A DNA stretch of 64,000 nucleotides from Sphingobacterium athyrii (GTDB lineage: Bacteria; Bacteroidota; Bacteroidia; Sphingobacteriales; Sphingobacteriaceae), in assembly GCF_003071065.1 (NCBI RefSeq), contig NZ_QCXX01000005.1:124001-188000 (forward strand), given 5' to 3'. The notes beneath the pieces were generated by a model. It saw only the letters and a list, made by a program, of their open reading frames with translations, did no database searches and was not told the origin of the DNA. How positions within the stretch are numbered: the stretch's first letter is position 1; every line of letters starts with the position of its first letter. Both the position numbers and the translations under genes were made by a program. Below are positions 54,321-63,791 of this stretch, in pieces.

Positions 54321-55775
54321 CTAAAATTTATTAAGAATAAAACGCAATTTATATTTATAAATTTCTTTTAAGGAATTGAAGGAAAAAGTTGATAAGTTCT
54401 TATCAAGATCTATCTTCAAATCATTTATTTTAATGAAATCTAACAATAATGCTATCCACAACAACCTCTCTTCATAGCTTAAAGAAGTCTTTATGGGGTA
54501 CTTTTTACAGTTCAATATAATTTTTTTTATATTTTTAAGATTAAAAATATATGCAGCTATATGTTTATGTTCTTCGATCTTTTCTTCAATGAACTTTAAA
54601 TAATGACTGCGAATCATCTCCCCATAATCATGATGATTTTTATCATAGATATCAGGAGAACCTTCAGTTTCTGGGAATTTAAGTCCCGTTCTCGCCCATG
54701 GGACCTCCAATAGCTGAGGACAATACTTCTCCAACAGGTTTTGGTAAATCTTGTCTGTTCTGTACCTAGGATCGATAGACCAAATATATCCAAAAACTTC
54801 CGGTTTACTAAACATTTGATATAACGGAATTTTTTTATTGATAATACTCATGCATGGATTTAGCATTCTGCGCATATAATGCAATTGCATATCCTGTTCA
54901 AATTGCTGATAATTTTCAGATTCAGGAAATTTATTATGGTAAAACTCCACATCTTTATTGCAATCATCAAAAATAATCTTGCTAAAATCATCCCGCAACA
55001 TCCCGCCAACGTTCTTGACTTTCTGTCTAAGATCACCTAAATTTCCCACTTTAATTCCAGAGTATTCCCCTCTTCCAATACTATCACCAAAACTACCAGC
55101 CAATACACAGTCAAGCTCTTCATCTCCCACTTTTGGCATAGCATGTAAATGTATTGGGGTAAATTCGCACCCATTTTCCAATGTTAGATTTATATTAATT
55201 TTCATTTGATCCAAATCAACGATAAGATGTTTCCATTCCCATTTTAATAGATCTGCTATTCGTTTCGCATATACTACATCCCTGCTTTTTGCAGCCCCCC
55301 ATGTATAAGCCGTTATTTTCTTTTCACCAAGTCTTCCTTCTTGAATCAAGTTATGAAGAACAGCGGCGACTATCCTACTATCCATGCCACCGGTAAGTAG
55401 TATCCCAACATGTTGATGAGGCATCACATAGTCAATGAGTTCCTGCTCTAATAGCCTGTAAAATTCTTTTGAACTTTCCCGTTCATCAATATTTTTATTA
55501 TTGTGTTTTGGTAAATCAAAAAAGTCCCAGTCTGTATTTTCTAAATTAGGCTTCGCCATCCACGGCGTTTTCTTTATCTCTTTTACTAAAGTGCGATCAC
55601 CAAATGCATAACCCGTAGATAATATTTGAACAACTGCAGTAAAATCAAGGGTTTTATGGTGTGATGATTTTAGCATACTACTTAGTTCCTTATCTATAAA
55701 CAAATGACCATCCTTAATTAAGTAATAGGGATTATGGAATCCCAAATTATTACTATTTTCGAATAAACCTTTCAT
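54321..55775 (-). CDS. Asparagine-synthase-like amidotransferase
   Basis: 484 residues. The C-terminal synthetase domain has the PP-loop LLTGGMDSRIVAAVL (about 126) and AYTWGAAKSRDVVYAKRIAD (about 155). The N-terminal 120 residues show the strand order of the glutaminase domain but not its N-terminal catalytic Cys (the protein begins MKGLFEN), so ammonia may come from elsewhere. In O-antigen clusters such proteins (WbpS type) amidate uronic acids. TviB/TviC-type genes for a uronic acid lie 2-7 kb upstream, so GalNAcA amide is a plausible product. Confidence 0.78.
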   Translation of the reverse strand: MKGLFENSNNLGFHNPYYLIKDGHLFIDKELSSMLKSSHHKTLDFTAVVQILSTGYAFGDRTLVKEIKKTPWMAKPNLENTDWDFFDLPKHNNKNIDERESSKEFYRLLEQELIDYVMPHQHVGILLTGGMDSRIVAAVLHNLIQEGRLGEKKITAYTWGAAKSRDVVYAKRIADLLKWEWKHLIVDLDQMKININLTLENGCEFTPIHLHAMPKVGDEELDCVLAGSFGDSIGRGEYSGIKVGNLGDLRQKVKNVGGMLRDDFSKIIFDDCNKDVEFYHNKFPESENYQQFEQDMQLHYMRRMLNPCMSIINKKIPLYQMFSKPEVFGYIWSIDPRYRTDKIYQNLLEKYCPQLLEVPWARTGLKFPETEGSPDIYDKNHHDYGEMIRSHYLKFIEEKIEEHKHIAAYIFNLKNIKKIILNCKKYPIKTSLSYEERLLWIALLLDFIKINDLKIDLDKNLSTFSFNSLKEIYKYKLRFILNKF

Positions 55776-55913
55776 TTTCTATTTCTTCAATTCAATTATA
55801 TTTACCTCTATTTACTCTTAATTTTTTACGTAAACAAAAAACCTTGATATCAAATTGATTGGTTTTTTGTTTTTGCTTTTTCGAGTACTCTAAATACTCT
55901 ATTAGAAGCTAAT

Positions 55914-56747
55914 TTATTTGTAAGTCCCGCTATCTATTTTTTTAAAACTCATTAACACCAATCTATATATTGTTCTTAAGCAATTTTTCAAATCCCCCTT
56001 CTTTAAGAAAGATATTGATATATTCTTTAATGAGTTTATATGAAATCTTTTCTCTGAAACGGAGCTAAATGTTTGTATTCTCTCGTGAATATTACTCACT
56101 GTAGATTTATAATAATTATACTTTGCCTTAGTTAACTTATTCTCAGAATCCATTCTATATATAGCTGTAATAATATTTGATTTGATAAAACGATATTTTC
56201 TTCCTATCCTTTGCCATAATTCCACATCTTCCCCTCGGTTAAACCCCAATAGAAAGGTTCCTGACATCTCAAATACTGAACGATGAATACATGCAACAGA
56301 TGTCCAAAAAAAATAGGTGTGCGCTTCTAAAAAGAAATCCTCAATTACTTTCACTGAATCATCTCGCTCAACAGGTATTTGCTGATTGCTCCTTATATAG
56401 GATGTACAAAACACCTTATCCAGAGGATGATATTCAATCATATTAAATAAAACATCTAAGTGATTTTCTAACCATAAATCATCAGCATCCAAAAAACATA
56501 TAAAGGGACTTTGCGCATTATTAATTCCACGATTTCTAGCAGAAGAAACTCCTCCATTTATTTGGTCTATGATTTTAATTCGATCATCTTTAAATTGTTT
56601 AACGACGTGCAAACTCGAATCTGTTGAACCATCATTCACTATCAATAGCTCAAAATCTCTAAATGTTTGATTTAAAACTGACTCAATTGTACTTACAATA
56701 GATTGTTCTTTATTATATAATGGAATTACAATAGAAAAAAAACTCAT
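55914..56747 (-). CDS. GT2-family glycosyltransferase
   Basis: 277 residues. Classic GT-A start FFSIVIPLYNKEQSIVSTIE (about 4), nucleotide-binding ELLIVNDGSTDSSLHVVKQF (about 34), INGGVSSARNRGINNAQSPF (about 62) and the DxD motif in ICFLDADDLWLENHLDVL (about 83). FNRGEDVELWQRIGRKYRF (about 167) holds the E-D pair of the catalytic base area. Acts on the cytoplasmic lipid-linked sugar. Five bases separate it from the flippase gene, and 138 without a gene follow. Confidence 0.88.
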   Translation of the reverse strand: MSFFSIVIPLYNKEQSIVSTIESVLNQTFRDFELLIVNDGSTDSSLHVVKQFKDDRIKIIDQINGGVSSARNRGINNAQSPFICFLDADDLWLENHLDVLFNMIEYHPLDKVFCTSYIRSNQQIPVERDDSVKVIEDFFLEAHTYFFWTSVACIHRSVFEMSGTFLLGFNRGEDVELWQRIGRKYRFIKSNIITAIYRMDSENKLTKAKYNYYKSTVSNIHERIQTFSSVSEKRFHINSLKNISISFLKKGDLKNCLRTIYRLVLMSFKKIDSGTYK

Positions 56748-56752
56748 ATTAA

Positions 56753-58279
56753 CTATTTTTTATAAACCAAATGAATTAGCTCATTTATTTGGCTTTTCTT
56801 CAAATTTATTTTAAGGGCAATAATTAAAAGTATGAGCGCAATAACAGCGATTAAAATCAAACATGGAATAATATGCATACCTATGAGCAAAGGCGTTATT
56901 AAATAGCCAATCAAATAAATAGCACAAATAGTGCCCCCTATCCTTAAGGCATTTAGCATCACTTTTCTAGCTGTACCTTTATAAAACTTTGCAAAATACA
57001 GACCATTTAAAAAATAACTCTGCAGCACGCCCATTATTAGTCCAACGACTAACATCCAATTAACTATATCTATATTTCCATGGGCATAATAGCCCAAACC
57101 ATATAAAATCAAAGCATTTATCAGACCTAAAAAAATAGTCATCAAAGCAGGAAACCTCACTTTGTTCATTGCTCTACTACCATATGCAAAAACACCTGCA
57201 GATATGTAAAAAGGAGTTAGAGTCAATTTAATCATCAACCACGTATTATATTCAGCAAATCCTTCTCCAAGCCAAGCCTTTAATATAATAGGAGAAAATC
57301 CACCTAAAATACCAATCATCACAGCTACTAATACACCAACAGATAAGGAGCGGTCAATGGTTAATTTTTTTACTTGTTCTGTATCTTCATTTGCATATGC
57401 AATCAAAATAAGAGGCCCAAATAAACTACTGATAACCATAGCAATAGTTATTGTATAATTACCTAATTCCTCAAAAGCACCTAACACTCCAGACTCATTC
57501 GTTGACCAAAATTTATTTACCAGAATGTTATCTATTCGATACAATCCCATATCACCCATTTGCTGGACGATCACCCAGAAAGCCATTCCCCCGACCGCTA
57601 TTAAAGCAGCTTTATTGAAATGCCTTATCCCTAAAACAACTTTGCCCTCAGAGAACCGATAAAACACAGTAATACTATAAATTAATAGTATTATTTCAGT
57701 TATCAAATTAGCTGCACCGACATATTTTACATTGACCTCCAAAGATGTAAACAAAAACAATACAAAGATTAATTTACCTGAAATACGAATGATCTTAACT
57801 ATATTCAGCAAGTCCAAGCGATTGAAAGCATAAAGAGTAATATTAAATATACTTGAGAACAGAGAAAAAAACAGGCTTAAAATGGTTAACAAAAAGAGCG
57901 ACTTCGAATCTTCCAATAAATCTGAAGGTATATTGAAAATAAACTCAATATTCTGAACAAAATACCAAAGGGGCAAAATTAAAGCTAAAATCAGCCCTAT
58001 AAAGATAACGATCGATGTACTAAGATATTTTGAAGCCTCATCGCTTTTATTTTGCCTAAGAGCAATTGAATAAAAACGACTTAACGCACTAGTCAATGAT
58101 CCTGTTACAACGTTCACATATTGATTAATGATAAGAGCTAGAGGCACTATTCCGTAAGCTGAAATGCCTAAGTTTTTTACTAAATACGGAGTATAAAATA
58201 AACCGACAGCTATATTCGCTAATAAACTTAATACATTAAAAATAAGGTTTTTTCTAACTTGCTTTGCCTCTAACTCCAT
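56753..58279 (-). CDS. Wzx-like flippase (MATE/MOP superfamily)
   Basis: 508 residues, twelve to fourteen predicted membrane helices. N-terminal NVLSLLANIAVGLFYTPYLV and the conserved AFWVIVQQMGDMGLYRIDNI (about 232), typical of polysaccharide flippases of the MOP exporter superfamily. It moves the lipid-linked repeat unit across the inner membrane for the Wzy-like polymerase. Lies next to the TviB-like gene, 12 bases away. Confidence 0.88.
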   Translation of the reverse strand: MELEAKQVRKNLIFNVLSLLANIAVGLFYTPYLVKNLGISAYGIVPLALIINQYVNVVTGSLTSALSRFYSIALRQNKSDEASKYLSTSIVIFIGLILALILPLWYFVQNIEFIFNIPSDLLEDSKSLFLLTILSLFFSLFSSIFNITLYAFNRLDLLNIVKIIRISGKLIFVLFLFTSLEVNVKYVGAANLITEIILLIYSITVFYRFSEGKVVLGIRHFNKAALIAVGGMAFWVIVQQMGDMGLYRIDNILVNKFWSTNESGVLGAFEELGNYTITIAMVISSLFGPLILIAYANEDTEQVKKLTIDRSLSVGVLVAVMIGILGGFSPIILKAWLGEGFAEYNTWLMIKLTLTPFYISAGVFAYGSRAMNKVRFPALMTIFLGLINALILYGLGYYAHGNIDIVNWMLVVGLIMGVLQSYFLNGLYFAKFYKGTARKVMLNALRIGGTICAIYLIGYLITPLLIGMHIIPCLILIAVIALILLIIALKINLKKSQINELIHLVYKK

Positions 58280-58291
58280 AATAGATTATCC

Positions 58292-59575
58292 TTACAATCT
58301 GCTATCACAGTCTACCAAAATTCCCTTTACATCATAGGTAACCCCGCCCTCTTTAAGATATTGTTTCAAATCCAATTCTAAAAATTCTTGATGAGCGACG
58401 GTAAGAATAATTGCATCAAATTTAGTGTCATTAACTAATGACTGATAACTTTTAATTCCATATTCATGCAGTACCTCATTAGGATCAGCCCAAGGATCGA
58501 AGGCGACAACCTCCAAAGCGTATTCTTCCAATGCTTTAATAACATCTACGGCTTTTGTATTACGAACATCAGGGCAGTTTTCTTTAAATGTAATTCCCAA
58601 ATTCAATACCTTTGCACCATTAATTTTAATATTTTTTTTAATCATTATCTTAACCAACTCTGAGGCAACGTATTGTCCCATAGAATCATTTAAGCGCCGT
58701 CCAGCCAAAATAATTTCAGGATGATATCCGTGTTCTTGAGCCTTTTGAGCAAGGTAATACGGATCTACACCAATACAGTGTCCGCCTACCAAACCCGGTT
58801 TAAAAGGCAAAAAATTCCATTTAGTACCTGCTGCCTCTAAGACCGCATGTGTATCGATATTTAAAATATTGAAGATCTTAGCTAATTCATTAACAAACGC
58901 AATATTAATATCTCGTTGGGAGTTTTCAATAACTTTAGCTGCTTCTGCAACTTTAATAGTAGGTGCCAGATGTGTTCCTGCAATAATAACAGATTGGTAT
59001 ACATCATCGACAATTTTGCCTATAGCCGCAGTCGATCCAGATGTTACTTTCAATATCTTTTCTACTGTATGTTCCTTATCACCTGGATTAATACGTTCAG
59101 GAGAATAACCTGCGAAAAAATCTTCATTAAATTTTAGTCCTGACACTTTTTCCAAAACCGGGATACATTCCTCTTCTGTAACACCTGGGTATACCGTCGA
59201 TTCATAAACCACTATATCACCTTTTTTCAAAACTTTGCCAACTGTTTCGGAAGCCTTATACAAAGGTGTTAAGTCAGGGCGATTATTTTTATCCACTGGC
59301 GTAGGCACCGTAACAACATAGAAATTTGCATCTTCAATATCCTCTAGTTGATTGGATACATAAAGTCCTTTAGCATTTCCATTATATGGATTCTCTTTAA
59401 CTAATACAGCCTGAAGGATATCGTCTTCAACCTCCAAGGTTAAATCTTTACCAGAACGCAGTTCGTCAATACGTTTTTGATTAATATCAAATCCCACAAC
59501 AGGAAATTTTGTTGCGAACAATCTTGCTAATGGAAGGCCTACATACCCTAATCCAATGATAGCTATTTTTTTCAT
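58292..59575 (-). CDS. tviB: TviB/WbpA-type UDP-N-acetylhexosamine 6-dehydrogenase
   Basis: 427 residues. NAD-binding AIIGLGYVGLPLARLFATKF (about 4), VVTVPTPVDKNNRPDLTPL (about 86), YESTVYPGVTEEECIPVLE (about 124), GYSPERINPGDKEHTVEKI (about 155) and the catalytic Cys in VGGHCIGVDPYYLAQKAQ (about 260). The PERINPGDKxH pattern is that of the Vi-antigen TviB group, which oxidises UDP-GlcNAc or GalNAc to the uronic acid. With TviC (60160) it would give UDP-GalNAcA. Confidence 0.88.
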   Translation of the reverse strand: MKKIAIIGLGYVGLPLARLFATKFPVVGFDINQKRIDELRSGKDLTLEVEDDILQAVLVKENPYNGNAKGLYVSNQLEDIEDANFYVVTVPTPVDKNNRPDLTPLYKASETVGKVLKKGDIVVYESTVYPGVTEEECIPVLEKVSGLKFNEDFFAGYSPERINPGDKEHTVEKILKVTSGSTAAIGKIVDDVYQSVIIAGTHLAPTIKVAEAAKVIENSQRDINIAFVNELAKIFNILNIDTHAVLEAAGTKWNFLPFKPGLVGGHCIGVDPYYLAQKAQEHGYHPEIILAGRRLNDSMGQYVASELVKIMIKKNIKINGAKVLNLGITFKENCPDVRNTKAVDVIKALEEYALEVVAFDPWADPNEVLHEYGIKSYQSLVNDTKFDAIILTVAHQEFLELDLKQYLKEGGVTYDVKGILVDCDSRL

Positions 59576-59588
59576 ATAATATAAATGT

Positions 59589-60155
59589 TTAATTTTTTAA
59601 GTTCCACCGATTATTGATATACATTCCCAGTTTATCATAATTCAAAACCTTCGCTGGAACTCCTGCGACAGTAGAATTTTCGGGGACGTCTTTTATAACG
59701 ACTGCTCCCGCTCCAATCGATGAATTACTCGAAACTTTGACATTATTAACGATACAAACAGAAGGGCCAATATATACATTATCCCCTATTTCAGCAGCTT
59801 TTCCATGTGCTCCAATGGTGGTAAACTGACTAATGTTAACATTATTTCCAATTATTGCTGTAGGATTAATTATTACTCCTACTCCATGTCCAATATAAAA
59901 TCCATATCCTATATTCACGGCTAATGGTATCTGAATTCCATATTTTTTTGACATTCTCCAATGTTTATATCTAGCTATAGGAGACAAAAAACCTCTCACT
60001 TTAGCCATCCTCCACCAAAATGTATAAACAAAACAGTGATTTCGAACTAAGATTATCTCACTCATAATTTTCAGAAATGACGGAATTTTCCCATATCTTG
60101 TATAGTCACTTCTTATATAATCTAAACATTCCTTATAATTGGTATAGTAGGTCAT
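59589..60155 (-). CDS. Serine acetyltransferase-like hexapeptide transferase
   Basis: 188 residues. Helical N-terminal part (about 1-75) and a left-handed beta-helix (about 78-170): VNIGYGFYIGHGVGVIINPT, IGDNVYIGPSVCIVNNVKVS, IGAGAVVIKDVPENSTVAG. Resembles CysE-type O-acetyltransferases found in capsule clusters. Here it probably O-acetylates the polymer or a precursor rather than making cysteine; position between tviC-like and tviB-like genes supports that. Confidence 0.8.
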   Translation of the reverse strand: MTYYTNYKECLDYIRSDYTRYGKIPSFLKIMSEIILVRNHCFVYTFWWRMAKVRGFLSPIARYKHWRMSKKYGIQIPLAVNIGYGFYIGHGVGVIINPTAIIGNNVNISQFTTIGAHGKAAEIGDNVYIGPSVCIVNNVKVSSNSSIGAGAVVIKDVPENSTVAGVPAKVLNYDKLGMYINNRWNLKN

Positions 60156-60159
60156 AGTA

Positions 60160-61128
60160 TCATCGTAAATTATCCCAATACCATTTTACTGCTTCTTTCA
60201 AACCATCACGAATAACATGAGTAGGCTCATATCCCAACAACTGACGGGCTTTATCTATTGATGCTAACGAATGCGGGATATCGCCTTGTCGATTAGGACC
60301 ATGAATAATGTCTACATTAGCTATTTCAGAATCATATTCCGTCAAAAATTCTTTAAGATATCCTACTAATTGATTTAAAGTTGTACGATCTCCAACAGCA
60401 GTATTATAAACAGTATTGACAGCAGACAAATTATCTGTGATCATCGCTCGTTCATTCATCTGAATAACATTGTCGATATAAGTAAAATCTCGCGAGTAGT
60501 CCCCTGCTCCATTAATGACGGGACTTTCGTGTTTCATAAACATTTTAACAAATAAAGGTATCACAGCCGCATATGAACCATTGGGATCCTGACGGCGACC
60601 AAAAACATTAAAGTAGCGAAGTCCAATTGTTTCCAAACCATAAGTCTTTGAAAAGATATCGGCATACAGCTCATTTACATATTTAGTAATAGCATAGGGT
60701 GACAAAGGTTTACCAATAATATCTTCTACTTTTGGAAGGTTTTCTGAATCGCCATATGTTGAAGACGATGCTGCATATATAAAACGCTTTACACCAGCAT
60801 CGCGAGCGGCAACCAGCATATTTAAAAAACCACTGACATTTACCTCATTGGTAGTTTGAGGATCTTTGATCGAACGTGGAACTGAGCCTAATGCCGCCTG
60901 ATGCAACACATAATCTACACCTTCAACAGCGTTCTGACAATCGGCAGAATTACGAATATCCCCTTCAATCAGCTTAAAATCTGGATTATTAGTATGCTGC
61001 TCGATGTTATGCCGATGCCCAGTCGCAAAATTGTCTAAAACAACTATTTGGTGACCATTTCCTAAAAAATGTTCGACTAAATTGGACCCTATAAATCCGG
61101 CTCCACCAGTAATTAATATCTTGCTCAT
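60160..61128 (-). CDS. tviC: TviC/WbpP-type UDP-N-acetylglucosamine 4-epimerase
   Basis: 322 residues, extended SDR. NAD-binding ITGGAGFIGSNLVEHFLGNG (about 5), Ser in YAASSSTYGDSENLP (about 118), Tyr-x-x-x-Lys in LSPYAITKYVNELYADIF (about 141) and NVFGRRQDPNGSYAAVIPLF (about 173), the WbpP/TviC signature. It interconverts UDP-GlcNAc and UDP-GalNAc (or their uronic acids). Acts with the dehydrogenase at 58292. Starts 17 bases after ugd. Confidence 0.88.
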   Translation of the reverse strand: MSKILITGGAGFIGSNLVEHFLGNGHQIVVLDNFATGHRHNIEQHTNNPDFKLIEGDIRNSADCQNAVEGVDYVLHQAALGSVPRSIKDPQTTNEVNVSGFLNMLVAARDAGVKRFIYAASSSTYGDSENLPKVEDIIGKPLSPYAITKYVNELYADIFSKTYGLETIGLRYFNVFGRRQDPNGSYAAVIPLFVKMFMKHESPVINGAGDYSRDFTYIDNVIQMNERAMITDNLSAVNTVYNTAVGDRTTLNQLVGYLKEFLTEYDSEIANVDIIHGPNRQGDIPHSLASIDKARQLLGYEPTHVIRDGLKEAVKWYWDNLR

Positions 61129-61145
61129 TATAATTTATAAAGTAT

Positions 61146-62528
61146 TTATTCACCAATAGCATAATAATTAAACCCCAACATGCTCAATTTGTTACGATCT
61201 AATAATTTGCGCCCATCAAAAACGAATGCTGGCTTTTTCATATCTTCTTTAACTCTCGGCCAATCATAACATTTGAACTCATCCCACTCCGTCAATATAG
61301 CAATAGCATGCGAACCATGCATAGCCTCATAAGGATCGTTGACCACAGTTACCAAACGACGGTTATCTTCCGGAGACCGCGTACCTAAATAATCTAAGTC
61401 TTTATAAACTTGTTCTGCGGGAACCTTTGGATCATAAACGATGACTTGCGCCTCTTCTTCCAACAAATGATCTGCTACGTAAATAGCTGCAGATTCACGT
61501 GTGTCATTGGTATCCTTCTTAAATGCCCAACCTAAAAAAGCAATTTTTTTCCCATTCACCGTGTTATACATAGTTTGGATAATATTCTCCGCAAAACGTG
61601 CTTTTTGATGGTCATTTAAAATAATAACTTGTTCCCAATAATCTGCTACTTCTGTAAGATTGTAAGAACGTGCAATATATACCAGATTTAAGATATCTTT
61701 TTGAAAACAAGAGCCTCCAAAACCAACGGAAGCCTTTAAAAATTTGGAACCAATACGGCTATCATAACCGATAGCTCTGGACACTTCGTCTACATTAGCC
61801 CCAGTAACTTCACACAATTCTGAAATAGCATTTATTGAGGATACGCGTTGCGCTAAGAATGCGTTTGCAACTAACTTCGATAATTCAGATGACCATAGAT
61901 TTGTTGTTAAGATACGCTCACGAGGCACCCATGCCTCATACACTTGCACCAAGGCTTCGATCGCATCTGCATCTTCGCCACCGATCAATACACGGTCAGG
62001 GTTGTGCAGATCTGTAACTGCGGTACCCTCAGCTAAAAATTCTGGATTAGATAAAATATGAAAATTGACGCCATTGCCGGTATTGTCTAAAATACTCTTT
62101 AAAGCAGCAGCCGTACGAACGGGTAAAGTAGACTTCTCCACAACAATCTTATCCGACTTAGCAACAGCAGCAATTTGGCGCGCACATAGCTCGATATATT
62201 TCAAATCAGCAGCTTGACCTTTACCTTTTCCATAGGTTTTAGTAGGTGTATTAACCGAAATAAAAATCATATCCGCCTCATCAATCGCTTGCTCTACATT
62301 AGTAGAAAAGAAAAGATTTCGTCCACGAGCTTCCGCCACGACGGCATCAAGACCGGGCTCGTACACAGGCAGCTTTTCTAGATCCGTATCATTCCAGGCA
62401 TCGATACGCGCCTGATTTAAATCGACTACAGTAATAGTAACATTTGGATTTTTCTGTGCAATGACCGACATGGTAGGACCACCTACATAACCTGCACCGA
62501 TACAAGTTATTTTTTTGATTTCTTTCAT
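61146..62528 (-). CDS. ugd: UDP-glucose 6-dehydrogenase (long, eukaryote-like form)
   Basis: 460 residues. KKITCIGAGYVGGPTMSVIA (about 4), ISVNTPTKTYGKGKGQAADL (about 90), EKSTLPVRTAAALKSIL (about 131), NPEFLAEGTAVTDLHNPDRV (about 162) and catalytic Cys in VGFGGSCFQKDILNLVYIA (about 268-286). The length and the PTKTYGKGKG insert place it with animal and plant-type UGDH rather than short bacterial Ugd. It makes UDP-glucuronic acid for the polymer. First metabolic gene of the operon, 6 bases after the regulator gene. Confidence 0.92.
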   Translation of the reverse strand: MKEIKKITCIGAGYVGGPTMSVIAQKNPNVTITVVDLNQARIDAWNDTDLEKLPVYEPGLDAVVAEARGRNLFFSTNVEQAIDEADMIFISVNTPTKTYGKGKGQAADLKYIELCARQIAAVAKSDKIVVEKSTLPVRTAAALKSILDNTGNGVNFHILSNPEFLAEGTAVTDLHNPDRVLIGGEDADAIEALVQVYEAWVPRERILTTNLWSSELSKLVANAFLAQRVSSINAISELCEVTGANVDEVSRAIGYDSRIGSKFLKASVGFGGSCFQKDILNLVYIARSYNLTEVADYWEQVIILNDHQKARFAENIIQTMYNTVNGKKIAFLGWAFKKDTNDTRESAAIYVADHLLEEEAQVIVYDPKVPAEQVYKDLDYLGTRSPEDNRRLVTVVNDPYEAMHGSHAIAILTEWDEFKCYDWPRVKEDMKKPAFVFDGRKLLDRNKLSMLGFNYYAIGE

Positions 62529-62534
62529 TTTATC

Positions 62535-63104
62535 CTATTCCAGTGAGTTTTTTATTATTTTCTTTTTGTGTTTTTCTTTTTTGTGCGGCAGACTGTCCAT
62601 TTTTTGATAAAGAACAATCATTCCTTGTTTTTTTTCGACAACTTCCGTGTATACGGTCACGTTCTTACCAAGTATTGTGCCAGCTTTTATTGCCGCCTGG
62701 TTTAAATACGCTAAATTTAGATCCTGCCCCTGTACTAGGACTTCGATATGCCCCGAATCCAATCCTTGCGCATAGTCGCCCATCAACGCAACCTCTTCGA
62801 CATCACCTGCACGCTCCAACACCTTATCAACGAACGCATCAATCCCAAGAAAATTATGGATCAGTCCTTGTAAAGATGTAAACAGTGAATGTTTAATATT
62901 TGCACGATAATAAATCTTATGTTCATTATCTTCACGGATCAGATAACCTGCATCGGTCAATTGATTAAGCTCTTTACGAATGGAATTGGTTGACTCTTTA
63001 AATTCATCAGCTAATCCACGTAAATAGCCACGATTGCTTGCTGAAACAAAAAATTTGATCAGCAACTTAAGTCTGGTTTTAGAAGTAATCAATGAGTCCA
63101 GCAT
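62535..63104 (-). CDS. Winged-helix regulator with degenerate nucleotidyltransferase domain
   Basis: 189 residues. N-terminal ArsR-like winged helix (about 5-75; GYLRGLADEFKESTNSIRKE for the recognition area, then LTDAGYLIREDNEHKIYYRA). C-terminal domain (about 90-170) follows the MNT-type fold (EEVALMGDYAQGLDSGHIEV) in which the usual G-S-x-A-R-G and D-x-D motifs are degraded, so catalysis is unlikely and ligand sensing is possible. Very basic tail. It is the first gene of the polysaccharide operon, and a palindrome overlaps its own -7 box, consistent with autoregulation. Confidence 0.75.
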   Translation of the reverse strand: MLDSLITSKTRLKLLIKFFVSASNRGYLRGLADEFKESTNSIRKELNQLTDAGYLIREDNEHKIYYRANIKHSLFTSLQGLIHNFLGIDAFVDKVLERAGDVEEVALMGDYAQGLDSGHIEVLVQGQDLNLAYLNQAAIKAGTILGKNVTVYTEVVEKKQGMIVLYQKMDSLPHKKEKHKKKIIKNSLE

Positions 63105-63116
63105 TGGTATAGCATA

Positions 63117-63141
63117 GATTGAGTAACAAAAGTACTCAATC
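63117..63141. promoter_or_regulatory. Palindromic operator over the -7 box of the polysaccharide operon
   Basis: GATTGAGTA (63117-63125) and TACTCAATC (63133-63141): perfect 9-bp arms with a 7-base spacer. Size and layout suit a winged-helix dimer. It covers the -7 box, so binding would block transcription. Confidence 0.65.
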
Positions 63142-63158
63142 CAAACGACTCGTGCAAA
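63127..63158 (-). promoter_or_regulatory. Promoter of the polysaccharide operon
   Basis: On the minus strand TTTG (63158-63155) is followed after 20 bases by TACTTTTG (63134-63127), the Bacteroidota -33 and -7 pattern TTTG / TAnnTTTG. The ATG at 63104 lies 22 bases further on. Confidence 0.65.
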
Positions 63159-63308
63159 TCAACAAATTGTTATTTTTATCTTAAATATTTCTTAGATTGT
63201 CAAACCAAAGAAAATCCACGTGGAACACCTAATGTATATAAAACCAAATCAGTCTTTTAAGGAGCGTCTGCCGGATAGAATCAAAATAAGATTAGAGAAC
63301 CATTCTGC

Positions 63309-63791
63309 CTAAATCTCCACGTTTTTATATAAATCAGAAATCAATAATACAGCCGTAAAGACCTCCTGGCGGCTCTGCTCAAAGTGAAGGACTCCAGAAA
63401 TACGAACGCGTTCTCCTTTTAAATCTCCAATCAAGGCTTTCTTCCTAATCACTTTAAAACGTACCGATACATTAGATTTTGAATCTTCCTTATGCTCAAA
63501 TGGAATAACTAAAATCTGTTCCAGATTGACATTGAGAGCAGCATGTAAAGGCCGAATCTTTCTGATAATAATATTTTTAAGTTTTTGATCATTGCGTTCG
63601 GCCTTGAACACAAAAACGCCACCTTTTGCGTTTCTATCGCCACTATATTGCCCAGGACGCTCCTGAAACATATATTTCACCGTCATGTCCACCACGCGAT
63701 TAAAACGTTGTTTCTGTTGCTTTTTACGGATAAAAAAACAAATGGTAAATAATAATAATAATAAAATGCAGATTGTTAGGACAGGTGTCAT
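63309..63791 (-). CDS. Hypothetical membrane-anchored protein
   Basis: Family not recognised. 160 residues: N-terminal membrane helix (about 4-21, VLTICILLLLLFTICFFI), then a basic stretch (RKKQQKQR) and a cytoplasmic domain of about 130 residues rich in strands and Lys/Arg (GGVFVFKAERNDQKLKNI, VSVRFKVIRKKALIGDLKGE, VRISGVLHFEQ). It is on the same strand as the polysaccharide operon but lies about 200 bases upstream of it, with an intervening promoter, so it is probably separate. The 209 bases after it to the window end are AT-rich without a visible gene. Confidence 0.55.
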   Translation of the reverse strand: MTPVLTICILLLLLFTICFFIRKKQQKQRFNRVVDMTVKYMFQERPGQYSGDRNAKGGVFVFKAERNDQKLKNIIIRKIRPLHAALNVNLEQILVIPFEHKEDSKSNVSVRFKVIRKKALIGDLKGERVRISGVLHFEQSRQEVFTAVLLISDLYKNVEI

